Positions 23,151-33,895 of a DNA stretch of 64,000 nucleotides are shown piece by piece; positions within the stretch are counted from its first letter, which is position 1, and every line of letters begins with the position of its first letter. The translations under genes and the position numbers were made by a program. The notes below the pieces were generated by a model. The model did not search any database and was not told the origin of the DNA. It saw nothing but the letters and a program-made list of their open reading frames with translations. The DNA is from Trichopria drosophilae. Lineage: Eukaryota > Arthropoda > Insecta > Hymenoptera > Diapriidae. The DNA is taken from the NCBI GenBank assembly GCA_030407085.1, contig CM059584.1, forward strand, positions 5,208,001 to 5,272,000, in the 5' to 3' direction.

Positions 23151-25089
23151 GGTTAATTGCTACCTGGGGTGTGCTATGTGTATAAACATTTATGGGATAC
23201 TCTAAAGAGACTTGTAATTGTTTAAAACGGAACAGAGCTATTACCACTTAACTATTTGAAAATGCTGATTTAAGAGATTAAAATACTATATTTCAACTAT
23301 TTCTCTGGTTTTAGCAGAGATATTTATCGACCATTATATTTACAGTAGAAAATAAGGAAGTTTCTTTTTGGAAATCGGTCACTATACTATTAAGATCTAA
23401 AAGAAGAAAAAAAAACATTCTCTTTACTGAAGATGAGTGTACAGAACATTATTGAAAAGTCCTATGCACACTCAAGGAGGAAATATTCAATGTATTTTTT
23501 ACTGAAGTTGTCTTAATGACAGCTTATTATACATATGAAACTTGTCTGTTTTTAAAATTTATGCTAGCATTTAAAGCAGTGAAATAGAATTTGCAGAATT
23601 GAAATTTTTAAATATATGAATTATATCGCTATAAATAAAATCGAAAATGCTCAATACCGTGAATGAATTTGAAGATTGTGACACGTTATTTGACAAATTC
23701 GAAACATCAGAATTTTTTATTCAATTTCTGGACGATACTAGTGTGCTGTATTTATTGGTCTTAGTGTTATGCATACATTAATAACATTATTTGCTATTAT
23801 GCTGTCAGCGTAACAGTGAACGAACGTAGAACAATACCTTTATACCCGATATCACAGGCGTGTTTTTACATGCAGGACAGTCATGAAAATGATCTATTTT
23901 CGTCAGTTTTCCCAACCCGAATATGCTTAAACATTTAAGATATTTTTGAATGTTTCAAAGCGCTTGGATGACGAATTTCTTAATATATTATCCATATTAT
24001 CTAGGATATAATTATATTTATCGCATGTGAGGAAATAGTAGACTCTTATCGATTACCACAATTAAATACGACAAATCGTCCTTAATTGCTTCCTTTGTCT
24101 TCGTAGTCAGAGACATCACGACGGTGCTTTCTCTATTGTATTTCATAATCCCAGCACCTCACTACCGGTGATAAGTAATTTGCACGAGTTCGACAGAAAG
24201 CAGATTTGGCGTGGGTAATTAAATAGTTATTTGATTCAAGTCTACCACGACGTTATATTACATTACCAATTTCGATTAATTACGTATAATTGTTTTGATA
24301 ATTAAATATAAATTATATATGAAAACAATTTATTGGAGATGATTACGTGTAAGTTTCATTCTTAGTACACCTTAAAATAATATGAAAATAAGAAATACCT
24401 ATTTCTATTGAAAAAAATTACAAATTTGTTACTGAAAAAAAGAAATAGTATAATTGTTTAGTAGGATCTGTCGCAATTATGATTTTAAGTTAATATTACT
24501 ATTTATGTAATAGCCTTGTCCATCTAATTTGTCAATGTCGATGTGGAATCAAATTTTAAAATTTGTCTTAATTTTTAATTAAACATTTTGTAACAAACAA
24601 CTATTATCAATCTCTTTAATGATTAAATATTAATTGTACATATTCATAATTTAAACAACGCTCTACTGAGAAATTAAATACCATTATTGTTTTGTCCAAT
24701 TACTATATACGGTTTATGCGAATTATAAAGAACCATGAATCCTGTGCAAATAATCAGAATAATGAATATAATAATTACAAACTAACTGTTTTCCTTTTTC
24801 AACCAAATGTTGGCAAGAACGTCATTATTCATTTTAAGAAATTAAATAAAACTATACTTAGAGATCATGCCAAATGAGATCTCAATATTTCAAAAATAAA
24901 AAATATGCACTAAACTTGACTTTATTATAACTGAATAACTGCCAATACTTATTTATAAAATATTATTGTATAATCGAAATTGTACGAAAAGTTGATAATA
25001 AATCAAGAAATTCATCTACATTTTATAGATGTTTTCAAAAAACTTTTCGACCGTTTAATACAATTAAAAGATTTTGGTATTTTTCGATC
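23151..25089. other. AT-rich stretch, nothing coding recognised
   Basis: No exon or transposon motif is visible. A patch at 24060-24240 is less AT-rich and contains several TAATTA/TTAATTG words of the homeodomain-site type; this is weak evidence for a regulatory element. Confidence 0.35.
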
Positions 25090-25372
25090 ATTATAATTAA
25101 AAGTAAACAATAATAAATATTGTAAACAATAACATTGTAAATAAATAATTCTTTACAAGACTCTGCTAATGAGCACACTTGATCGTCCGTGCGAAACGCA
25201 TTTTTTAACAGTTTAATGACACATATACTACAGGGATATTTTTCAACATTCTGAATAGTAAAATGCTTTTTTTTAGCTACATAAATTAAAATAATAGATC
25301 TGATATCACAGTTACGCAATTATTTACAACGTTATTGTTTACAATATATATTATTGTTTACTTAATTATAAT
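25090..25372. mobile_element. Candidate miniature TIR element, 283 bp
   Basis: The left end ATTATAATTAAAAGTAAACA and about 60 bp after it are mirrored at the right end, which read inward begins ATTATAATTAAGTAAACA and continues TATTGTAAACAATAAC. The interior is less AT-rich and has no known coding motif; the 94-codon minus-strand frame here runs through the arms and is not credible. AT-rich arms make chance similarity easier, but the match is long. Confidence 0.55.
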
Positions 25373-27145
25373 TCCCCAAAATATCAAAATCTTCTTTTGC
25401 TAAACGTGATAATGATTGAAGAAATGCTACTTGTTGATCAAAGTTTACAAGATAGCATAAAACTTGTATGGTTATAATGGTAAACTTTTTAACCAAATAA
25501 GACTAATAAATGGTAAAGAATTTTTATTTTATTATTGACAATTTCAAATATCGCCATAGGAAGATGAAAGAATCAGATTATTTTCTACTTTTGATGTATA
25601 TAAATAATCAAATTTATTAACATATATTTACTAACACAAGTACAGATTAACTTTCACATCATTGGACTAAAATGAACAAACGCTTGTATGTAAAACAGAT
25701 AATCCTAAACGTCTTGACCAATTTCCAATTGAATAGAGTAATCACTGACGAGGACAGATTGATTAACAACAGAAGGGATGTTGTTGACACATTCCCGACC
25801 TGTCCTACATCAAAGCCCTTGCTTCGGTCAGATTCAAGAAGAGGCCACCGGTCAAGCCACACGGTAATAGCTTAAGAATCTTTACTATCGACGGTATCTT
25901 GTCCAAACCTCGCTTGATCTCAAGTCAGGTCGAGGTGAGTCGAGGGTAAGTGTGAGGGTCACGACAGAGATAAAAGAGTGCTAAAGGAAAAGATAGATGG
26001 AGTGAATACTAAAGTATTAATTATCTTTTTATCGAATAAATATTTTTACTTACATAAGTAAATCAAGACTTACAACTTTTGGCTATTATAACACTAAAAA
26101 GAGCAAATATACCAACTTCTGTTGATATAATTTTGGTCTGCTCATTCATCGCTAACTATGGTATTGCCAAGTGCTTCATGGGCTACAGCCCAAAACCATT
26201 AGGAATAATAGATTTGGACAATTTATCAGATGGTCTGATCGTGTACTTCATTAAAGTCATTAAAGCTATGTAGCTGGGGGACTGAAAGGTAGATTCGTGG
26301 GGAATGGACCATATAATGGACAATCTAGATGCGTTGTCGGAATCTCTTACCGTTTAAATTGTTCCATGATTTTAGTATGTTTTCATAATATGTTCATAAA
26401 GTAGATTTTAATTTGTTATTGCATTTGTTCCTTTACACACTGTAACAACAAGCGACTTATTGCAATACAAAAGTATCTTATTCTGAAACTTTGACGCCTA
26501 AAACACCATAAACACTTTCTTTCAAGACAAATTCGAACCTTCGACATTTTAGAATAACATACTCATATCTTAAAGTAGAACACTTGATTTTGTAGTGCTA
26601 ATGCAACATAGAAGAAGCTTCACATTTCCGTGGATTACTTCTCTTCATATTAGCTTACTATGACTTTTCTAAAAACTTTTGGATGTTAACCAAAATACTT
26701 GTGTTTTATTCTTACAGATCTGAGTCACATTTTCCTCATATAATATACCAATTAGATGAAAGCCATGAATACTTATTTTTACGTATTAGCTGAAGTTAAG
26801 AATGGGTAGATATTTAACTTAATATTAGTACTAAAAATCCGTGTATAAGAGATGCATTTTTCACCTTTTTTACTCTAAACTTCCAGTGGGATCATGAAAT
26901 CGCATCTTACACGGAGAACAATTTTCATGGAAATTGTTCCATGTCAATTGGTGATTTTGGGACAGACCTTAGACAAATTGGGAAACTCTTTGTTTAGTAA
27001 AAAATATTGGTAATGGTTATGATGAGACATTTTTATCGCGAAAAATATTTGTCAATGTTAATAGGACGGTCAAACTTAAATAGATGTTAATCTAATAAAA
27101 CTGTATACAATAAGCTGAACAAAAATTTAAAAAATTGAGTAAAAT
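25373..27145. other. Mostly AT-rich, with one short hairpin
   Basis: Between 25640 and 26000 the sequence is GC-richer and open in both directions, but no known protein motif or consistent splice pattern was found. At 26838-26915 the ends TCCGTGTA and GATGC are mirrored by GCATC and TACACGGA, a weak hairpin, followed by the palindrome-like ACAATTTTCATGGAAATTGT. Confidence 0.35.
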
Positions 27146-27195
27146 TAAGATGACGGCTTATGCACTACGAATATTTTTGTTGGTAAATGATGAAA

Positions 27196-27234
27196 CCTCT
27201 ACGTTTTGATCGTCTCGCGATCATCTTCAGGAGG
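27196..27234 (-). ncRNA. Second hammerhead-like motif, inverted arm
   Basis: Read on the minus strand this is the counterpart of 28573-28611: CCTC, CTGAAGA, T, GATCG-CGAGA-CGATC, then AAA where GAA is required, ACGTA, GAGG. It keeps the AC/GT stem III that the other copy has lost but has lost the G of the GAA box. Comparing the two suggests an ancestral motif with all core bases. Confidence 0.45.
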
Positions 27235-27551
27235 AATATCTGTATCTTAAATGGGTATCCTATTTATTTGTATTTGTTGTTCATTCGTTTGCGAAAAAAC
27301 AATTTTTCAAACGATCAATAATATCCTCGTATGTTTCGGATAATCGAAACGACTCTTCAACGGCATTTAAAGGCTATTTTTATAATTTTATATGTATAGT
27401 TTCGGACATTCTTCTATTGTAAAACTTTGTTTCTATATCTAGAATTTTTGTACTGTTCCATTTAAAGTCGTGTGCACATTTTAATCTATGTGGAGTAATT
27501 ACGAAAATATTTTGTGAAGGTTTATTTATATTGTTCATTAATTCTGATTTT

Positions 27552-27990
27552 CAATTGTTTTATTTCGCCCACTTTTTTAATGATCTAGAAAAAGAATGCT
27601 TAACAAATGTATCATTTACTCCATTTTTCTATTATCGTTACGTAGACGATATTCTGGCATGTATTCCGAAAAATAATACTAATGATATAATCGAAGTTTT
27701 TAACAGCTACCATGAACGAATGAAATTCACATGTGAACAAGAACAAGATGAAAAAATACCATTCTTGGAATTAAACATTATACGCAATATGGTTAATCAC
27801 AGTTTACAAATCAATTGGTACAATTGGTACTACCTTTTTCAGGTAGATTACAATTTTTAAAAACAACCTATTTGACAAAAAAATTGCAATAGTATAAATT
27901 TAGTAGATAGAGAAACATTGCTTTGTGAGGCCGCATTTAAAAAAGAAAACTTAAAGAAAGTTAGACAATATTTAATAGACAATAGTTAGC
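27552..27990 (+). pseudogene. Penelope-like reverse transcriptase fragment
   Basis: The frame carries FYYRYVDDILACIP, where YVDD is the catalytic box of the RT palm, then FNSYHERMKFTCEQEQD and IPFLELNIIRN, which match the order seen in Penelope-like RTs (YVDD, FNSYH, FLDL). After TGATTTTTAA-type stops near 27860 the thumb can still be followed to about 27990 in shifted frames (LVDRETLLC). The fingers and most of the palm are missing because the copy is 5'-truncated at the inverted junction. The apparent ATG at 27531 lies in the inverted arm and is not a true start. Confidence 0.85.
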
Positions 27991-28205
27991 AGATCAATTT
28001 TATAAACAACTACACGAGTAAGCGCATCAAATATATGTTCAACTCAAAACAATAATAATAACAATTTAGCAAGTACAGTTAATAATTATTTACAAATCCC
28101 ATACTCACAATACAAATATGAATCTATCAACCGCTCTTTTCGACTGATGGGAATAAAAGTTGTTCCGTCTCTACAACACAAATTTTTAAAATACATTATG
28201 GAAAA

Positions 28206-28495
28206 TCAGTTATAAAAAATGACCACCGACAATACGGTATACTGCATACAGTGCAATGACTGCAATGCTTCGTATGTGGGCGAAACAAATCGAGAATTGA
28301 AAATCAGAATTAATGAACACAAAAACAATATAAATTGACCTTCACAAAATACTTCCGTAATTACCAAACATAGATTAAAACACGCACACGACTTTAAATG
28401 GGACAATCTAAAAATTCTAGATATAGAAACAAAATTTTACAATAGAATAATATCTATACATATAAAATTACAAAACAAACAAGCATATTGTGATC
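28206..28495 (+). pseudogene. Penelope-like GIY-YIG endonuclease fragment
   Basis: Plus-strand translation gives VYCIQCNDCNASYVGETNR followed by ELKIRINEHKNNI. This has the features of the Penelope GIY-YIG domain: the paired cysteines of its linker, Y-V-G in place of YIG, the catalytic arginine spacing in TNRELKIR, and the EH pair. The downstream part can be read through KHRLKHAHDFKWDNLKILD, with a stop near 28338. The domain lies directly after the RT remains, as expected. The opposite-strand frame at 28206-28406 is a shadow. Confidence 0.85.
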
Positions 28496-28572
28496 TTTTG
28501 AAAAATTGTTTTTTTGCAAACCAATGAACAACAAATACAAATAAATAGGACCCCATTTAAGATACAGATATT

Positions 28573-28611
28573 CCTCCTGAAGATGATCGCGGGCCGATCG
28601 AAACTTAGAGG
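28573..28611 (+). ncRNA. Candidate hammerhead ribozyme in the 3' end of the Penelope-like element
   Basis: The core CTGAAGA (28577-28583) and GAA (28600-28602) flank a 5-bp stem GATCG/CGATC with loop CGGGC. A closing stem CCTC/GAGG (28573-28576 with 28608-28611) and a possible cleavage base A at 28607 complete a type-I-like layout with a minimal stem III. Hammerhead motifs are known in Penelope-like elements. Deviations are an unpaired T at 28584 before stem II, and TT where GT would pair with AC in stem III. Probably inactive in this copy. Confidence 0.5.
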
Positions 28612-29114
28612 TTTTTTACCAACAAAAATATTCGTAGGGCATAAGCCGTCATCTTAGTTTTATTTATATCGACCTGCGCTAAACCTATTAATACTATAAA
28701 TATTGAGTTTATTTAAAATTTCCTCGACAGATTTTTTCGTCTTCAAATATTCGTGTGACATCTTTGGAACGATATAAAAAACTCGGAAGTGCAAGAACTT
28801 TTGGGTTGAAGTTAGTCCAAGTTCATCGTGACTTTTTTAATAAACATACTATGGCGGTGTTAATTTTAATATTTTTATTTATGTTCGCTATTCAATTTGC
28901 TAAAATAGTCAAAGTGACTCAATTTTTGAAGACTGTTAAATAAGCAATTATTTTTAAAGTGTACAAGGGAAAAATCTTACGTATTATTTACGAAAATTTT
29001 GTTTCTTGTGCAAAATATTAATTTTTTAAAGTAATTTTACGTATTGAGTATTTCGACTGACGATCTTCGTCACTGCAACAGTGAGTAAACAAAAGTTGAT
29101 TAATTCTGCTCGAG

Positions 29115-29365
29115 TTGGATTGCCCCGTTTTGCTCTAAATACAAACAGCTTCAGCGGTTATAGTCAAATTCAGGCTAGGTTTTGGCTGAAATTCATTCTG
29201 GCTAGCATTTCAATGCATTTGGATTCCAAATTCAACTAAGATTACCTAATCGGGTTCTAATCATAGGCCACTATCTCAAATCTGACTGGGCTCCAGTCAC
29301 AAATGCGTGGCAAACCCGGTTAGATCTCGAAAATACAACCATGGTAACCCTGGACTCCTAACTAT
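29115..29365. repeat. Short-word island: CTGG/CCAG and AATTCAG
   Basis: The words AGGCTAGGTTTTGGCTG, TTCTGGCTAGC, CTGACTGGGCTCCAG, ACCCGGTTAG and related CCGG/CTGG strings recur on both strands with no fixed period. The style and vocabulary match 40085-40345. No open frame or TIR explains it. Confidence 0.45.
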
Positions 29366-29383
29366 CAAAACATTTTTCATGGA

Positions 29384-29725
29384 GGATCCCGAGTAAAAAA
29401 AAGTTGATCAAAATGAGATCAAAACCGGTCAGATTCAAAAATGATCCAAAAGAGATCCAAGTTTTGAGACATTCTAGGACCAACTTTGGACGAGTTTACA
29501 ACTAAAAAATAATCTCAATTATAATTGCATGAGATTGAAAACTAATCCAATTTTTGTCTTTAAAGATCCAAAAAACGGTTAATTTTTTCATCTCATGCAA
29601 TTATAATTGATATTGTTTTTTGGTTGTAAACGCGTCCAACTTTGGTCCTGGAATGTCTCAAAACTTGGACCTCTTTTGGATCATTTTTTTCAAAAAATTT
29701 GATCAACTTTTTTTACTCGGGATCC
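29384..29725. repeat. Foldback element, about 165-bp arms, 342 bp total
   Basis: The outer ends are GGATCCCGAGTAAAAAAA on the left and the mirror TTTTTTTACTCGGGATCC on the right. Pairing continues through GTTGATCAAA, GATCCAAAAGAG, AAGTTTTGAGACATTC, GGACCAAAGTTGGACG-type blocks and AATTATAATTGCATGAGAT in the central part. A single similar end (TTTGATCAAACTCGG, then TTTTTACTCGGGATGA) occurs at 55218-55260. No coding sequence is present. Confidence 0.85.
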
Positions 29726-30829
29726 ATGAGGTCTGAAATGTCGATCATCAACATCGAATTTTAAATATTTTTTGTAGGTGAGGGGCACTTCATATTATTT
29801 TTACTTACCATGTGCCACGTTACGGTCAAACAAAATATCCTTAGTAACTGCAACTTCAGGGGGGTCATGAACAAAGACAAGATATTTAGTATCCCTGGAA
29901 GGATTCGCATTACATGATAGGTGCGAATGTTCAGCCGGAGGTATCTAAATATTGCGCTTGGAGTTTAGAAGGAATATCAATTGAGGGCGCGCGATCCCAT
30001 TTTCTGAATCCGATTAGTAAACGTAGAGCGTAGCTACTGAAGCTTCTCTAAATGTAAATTCGAGCGTTAAATCTGAGCGAGAAGTGGGTTGGTTAACACC
30101 GTAGAACATATAGCGGTGGTGTTGCACGCGATGTATGCGGCACTTTGAAATATGAATATCTATGTGCGGTTCCGGGTGGTGACGAACCGTGTAAATGGGA
30201 TACCCGGATGACATACCGGCTCTTCGCTTGTCCACTGCTATGCTTGCGAAATACACGGAACAACTATAGAAAAGCACTTTATCTGCTTGTTTTATGCTTC
30301 ATGGGGTATGTTGATTTTGTCCCGAGGACTCTCGAATAGCCGCCGCATAAAAAATAATGTAGGAAATTACCTCCATTGAGCTTTCAAATACTCAATAAAA
30401 ACTGAGAGGATACTGTCAACCTGATCATGTCCACACAGTGCTGTTTATAAAGCTTATAGCACTCGAAATGTATTCTTGACAGATAGGATGAAAAAAAGTT
30501 TTTGCTCTCATCGGACATAGTAGACATAAGGAATCTGGAATCCAGGAATTCGACAAAATTTATAGATGAATGCGAAAAGAAACGTCTGCATATGACATTC
30601 TAGCCTCCTGGACTTCATAATTTTGAATATCTAAAATGATCTGCAAATACTTCCTACATAGGGTTTACTCAAATAGCAAATCAATTTCCTTCAACATAAT
30701 CAATAGATTAAAAGACCGAATAAGTGATACTGTATATAATAATATCATCAGACTCCTAATCCGTGGCATCAAAGTGTTTGTAGCTACACAAGCAATATAA
30801 TACTAAATAAAACTATCCTCTTTACAAGC
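29726..30829. other. No supported gene
   Basis: The part at 29920-30350 is GC-richer and open on both strands (frames at 30145-30339 plus and 30014-30277 minus), but neither peptide shows a known motif or splice structure. The remainder is AT-rich and may include the unrecognisable 5' portion of the non-LTR element that follows. Confidence 0.35.
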
Positions 30830-31941
30830 ATCATTTTGAATCTCCTGTACTTAAATTAAACATAAATACTACTCTTTTTAAACCTAACAGTAGCAATGAT
30901 CAACTCAATAAAGTTTTGCGCGATTTAATTAACTACGAAAATGCAGTTGATATTTATACTGATGAAAGCAAGTCAACAGGAAGCACTTCAATAGGTTGCG
31001 CCTGTGTATGCCCAGCATTAAACCATGCAGCTTCATTCAGCCTTAATGTAAATGCCTCCATTTTTACTGCTGAAGCTTTTGCCATTCTTAAAGCTGTAGA
31101 ACTCGCTTTGTCTCATCCTGACTCAAACTATATAATTTTTACGGATTATCTAAGTGTTCTGACATCACTTAAAAATGTTCATTTTAATATTAAAATCAAT
31201 CCATATGTTTTAGAAATGAGGGAGAACATTCTAGAGTTTAAGTGTAAATCATCGAATAATAGTAACGTTTTATTGGGTACCAGCGCATAGCGGCATTAAC
31301 GGAAATGAGATTGCGGACTCAAAAGCCAAGGAAGCGTCCCTGCTGGAACCTACGCCCTTTATAAAAAATTTCTTTTACAGATTTCAAGCAGGCTGCTTGA
31401 GAAAATTCACTGTAAAGTACTCAGAGTATATTTCTCCGTGACAGCAACCATAAAGGCCAAGAATATTTTTCGAATTACTACAAACCTTCCGATATAACCC
31501 TGGTTTTATAATCTAAATCTCCCTAGAAAAATAACAGTAACAATTAATAGATGCATGCCGATCGAATCATTATAGCCCGAATGCTTTCTTGGCTCGGATT
31601 GGTTTTATCGCTGGTCCTAACTGTGAATCTGGATTTGAGTTACAAGACCTAAATCACATACTTTGGCAGTGTCTTCTTTATAATACCCAGCGTTTGGGCC
31701 TTTTACGAAAACTCCGATTACAAAAATGATACTTGCCACTTCAAATAATTTCACTGTTAAATAATCCAAAACCAACAATCTCTAAAATATTCTATTCGTT
31801 CCTCAACTCCTGTAATTTAAGCGTATAACCATAAAAATGTATGTATCTGCTCTGTAGTGAATGTAATGTTGTACTAATGTATATATGTGTACATGCAAAA
31901 TCATCTCGTCAGAGATTAAAATTGCTTAAATAAAAAAAAAA
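30830..31941 (+). pseudogene. Non-LTR retrotransposon, RNase H and 3' tail
   Basis: The frame from 30916 encodes a retrotransposon RNase H domain. Motifs are DIYTDESK (first catalytic D), FTAEAFAILKA (catalytic E), and FTDYLSVLTSL (second D). After a frameshift near 31280 comes YWVPAHSGINGNEIADSKAK with the last catalytic D. Further on, LQDLNHILWQCLLYN is the HX4C part of the zinc-like motif near the end of I- and Jockey-type ORF2, but its first cysteines are degraded. The copy ends in an A-rich tail (about 31929-31941), as expected for target-primed integration. The RT domain was not recognised upstream, so this is a 5'-truncated, frameshifted copy. Confidence 0.85.
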
Positions 31942-33699
31942 ATAAACTTTCAACAAATTAGATGTTACATTAATAAAAAAGTTCAGGGACTGTCATATAT
32001 TTCGAAAACCATCGATATAACAAAAAAAATTTAGAATTTAGTAACTGTGGAATAAATAAAGATTTCGAAAGAAGTGGAATACGTCAAACAATTAAAAAAA
32101 AGCTGTAATCTTCTCTAAAAGATAGCTTTTTGAAAATTGTTTCACGCGTTTTGGCGATTTTAGAAATCTTCATTGGCAGAGACGAAGACGATATTTGTAT
32201 CCAAGTTCGTCCATTTTGGCACATGTATCCAACAATATTTTTGGATGTAAGTGTGCGTATTGGCATAGAACGTCAAAAATAGCTAACTTTTGCGTCAAGT
32301 TTCTTTCTTTTTGCAGTTGCATATTCTTTATTTACGAAAAGGCTTGAAGCTGCAGTGTAATATTTTAATTTGTACGTTCAATACCTTTCAATAGTATTCC
32401 AAATCACTACTTGAAAATCACGTAGAAAAATGTTTTATATAAACAAAAAGAAATGAATACCAAAATATAAGCATTTATTATTTTATTTCATAAACGCAAA
32501 CATTAAGCTATACATTATTGGTATTCACAGCTGGTTTATATTAAACGCGCTTTGATTACGTTATGTAATTTTTACAAAATAATTTAAGCTCTTGCTTATT
32601 GGATAAAAGGGTATGGTGTTTTATACTCCTCGATCATAATCAAAATTCATTTGATTTTGCTAATTTTTTAATATGCGAAGCTTTAATTCCATTTTTGCAC
32701 ATGGGCCGAAGTGTACTTTTGTTACACGTGGAGGTAAAATGCGAAAGAAAAATGTCAAAAGTGTGAAAAATAGCATTTTTCCCACGCTTTAACAAAAATA
32801 TGGTTTTAAAAGGTATGAGAAATATTGTAATTACAAACGACAAAGATGTTAAGTAATCAGGAAATAATAAATTACGACGATTTCCTGTATTGAATTCGGG
32901 AGGTGAGAAATATATCACGTATCAAAATCAGTTTCGTTCCATAAGCCTAACTATTAAATTTTGGACCTGATATTTCTGTTAATTAAAGCATTTCTAAATT
33001 AACTGCTAGTACAGACGAACTACAAAATTTAATTATCGATTAATTTGAATTCGCTTCAAATTTTTAGGAAAAGATACGTTTATGTTTACTTTTAAAGTTT
33101 TGTGTTTACGCACAGCCACTTTTTTACAAATGTCAGAGTATATTTGAACAAACTTAAGAATTTATACTTTTATAAAATGAAAACTGCATATGAACAGATG
33201 AATCGAGCTATTACACTTTCACATACTAAACTTGTAGAAAAAAACAATTTGGAGAAACCATGTTTCTAGGGAGTACTATTAGAGATTGTCTTAAAAAAGG
33301 ATTCATAGATCAATTGAGACTACATAGTTTGCCTTTATAAAAAACAAGTAATACACCAGGTATCAAAGGCATTTCTAAAAAAATCGAAATATGAAAGACT
33401 TAAAAGATCAGAACTATTTTCAAACTTTAAATACTAATTGTCGGTAAATTAAGTTATATACAGATAAACTTAATAATGTGAAACGGAGCTGCTTGTCTTA
33501 CTTAACGCAATGTCACAACCGGAATGCAATTTAAAAACTCATGAAAAATAGAATCTTAGAACATAAAAATAATATAACAATGAATGGATAAATTTGTATA
33601 TATTATTTACATTTGTTTATTATTTAATAGCCGGTGTTTTCAATACCATCCAAAAGTTTGTGAACTATATATATCTGAATTAATTCAAATCTACCAATA
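31942..33699. other. AT-rich stretch, nothing recognised
   Basis: Short frames at 32084-32266 and 32640-32918 (minus) lack known motifs, and no TIR or retroelement domain was seen. Confidence 0.4.
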
Positions 33700-33895
33700 A
33701 GAAAATGAAAAGTGAGGCTCCAAATGAATTAGTAATCATTTTTGCTAATAAAAAGTTAAAACCTACTAATTTATTACTAATTCTGCAAACTACTAAACTA
33801 AAAAGTCAATGTCTACGTGCAGATTAGTAGAATTTGACTAATGAATTAGTATTTTCATACCATTTAGCAGTTAAAAACTTACTAATTAATGGTAA
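33700..33895. repeat. Short-word island: ATTAGTA/TACTAAT
   Basis: AATTAGTAATC, CCTACTAATTTATTACTAATT, CAGATTAGTAGAATT, GAATTAGTATT and CTTACTAATTAATGG occur within 190 bp on both strands. The same words fill 50935-51135. Because the region is AT-rich the enrichment needs a count against local composition. Confidence 0.45.

Larger units (their letters stand above)
27146..28656 (+). mobile_element. Penelope-like retroelement with inverted 3' ends
   Basis: Penelope-like elements encode a reverse transcriptase joined to a GIY-YIG endonuclease. Here a 5'-truncated copy on the plus strand (about 27551-28656) follows directly after an inverted copy of its own 3' end (27146-27550). The arms 27146-27550 and 28295-28656 are complementary over about 360-400 bp, from TAAGATGACGGCTTATGC at each outer edge to TCAGAATTAATGAAC near the inner edge. 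The inverted arm thus duplicates the endonuclease-coding 3' part. Such partial inverted copies are typical of this group. Stops and indels show the element is dead. Confidence 0.9.

Noticed and set aside
25659..25875. Mirror-image 67-codon frames on both strands
   Set aside because: These are shadows of each other with no motif. A WTRYR-like string near 25890 on the minus strand, reminiscent of the discoidin domain, is interrupted by a stop directly after it.
30014..30339. Overlapping frames on both strands in a GC-richer patch
   Set aside because: Neither peptide has a known domain or splice structure; absence of stops is explained by composition.
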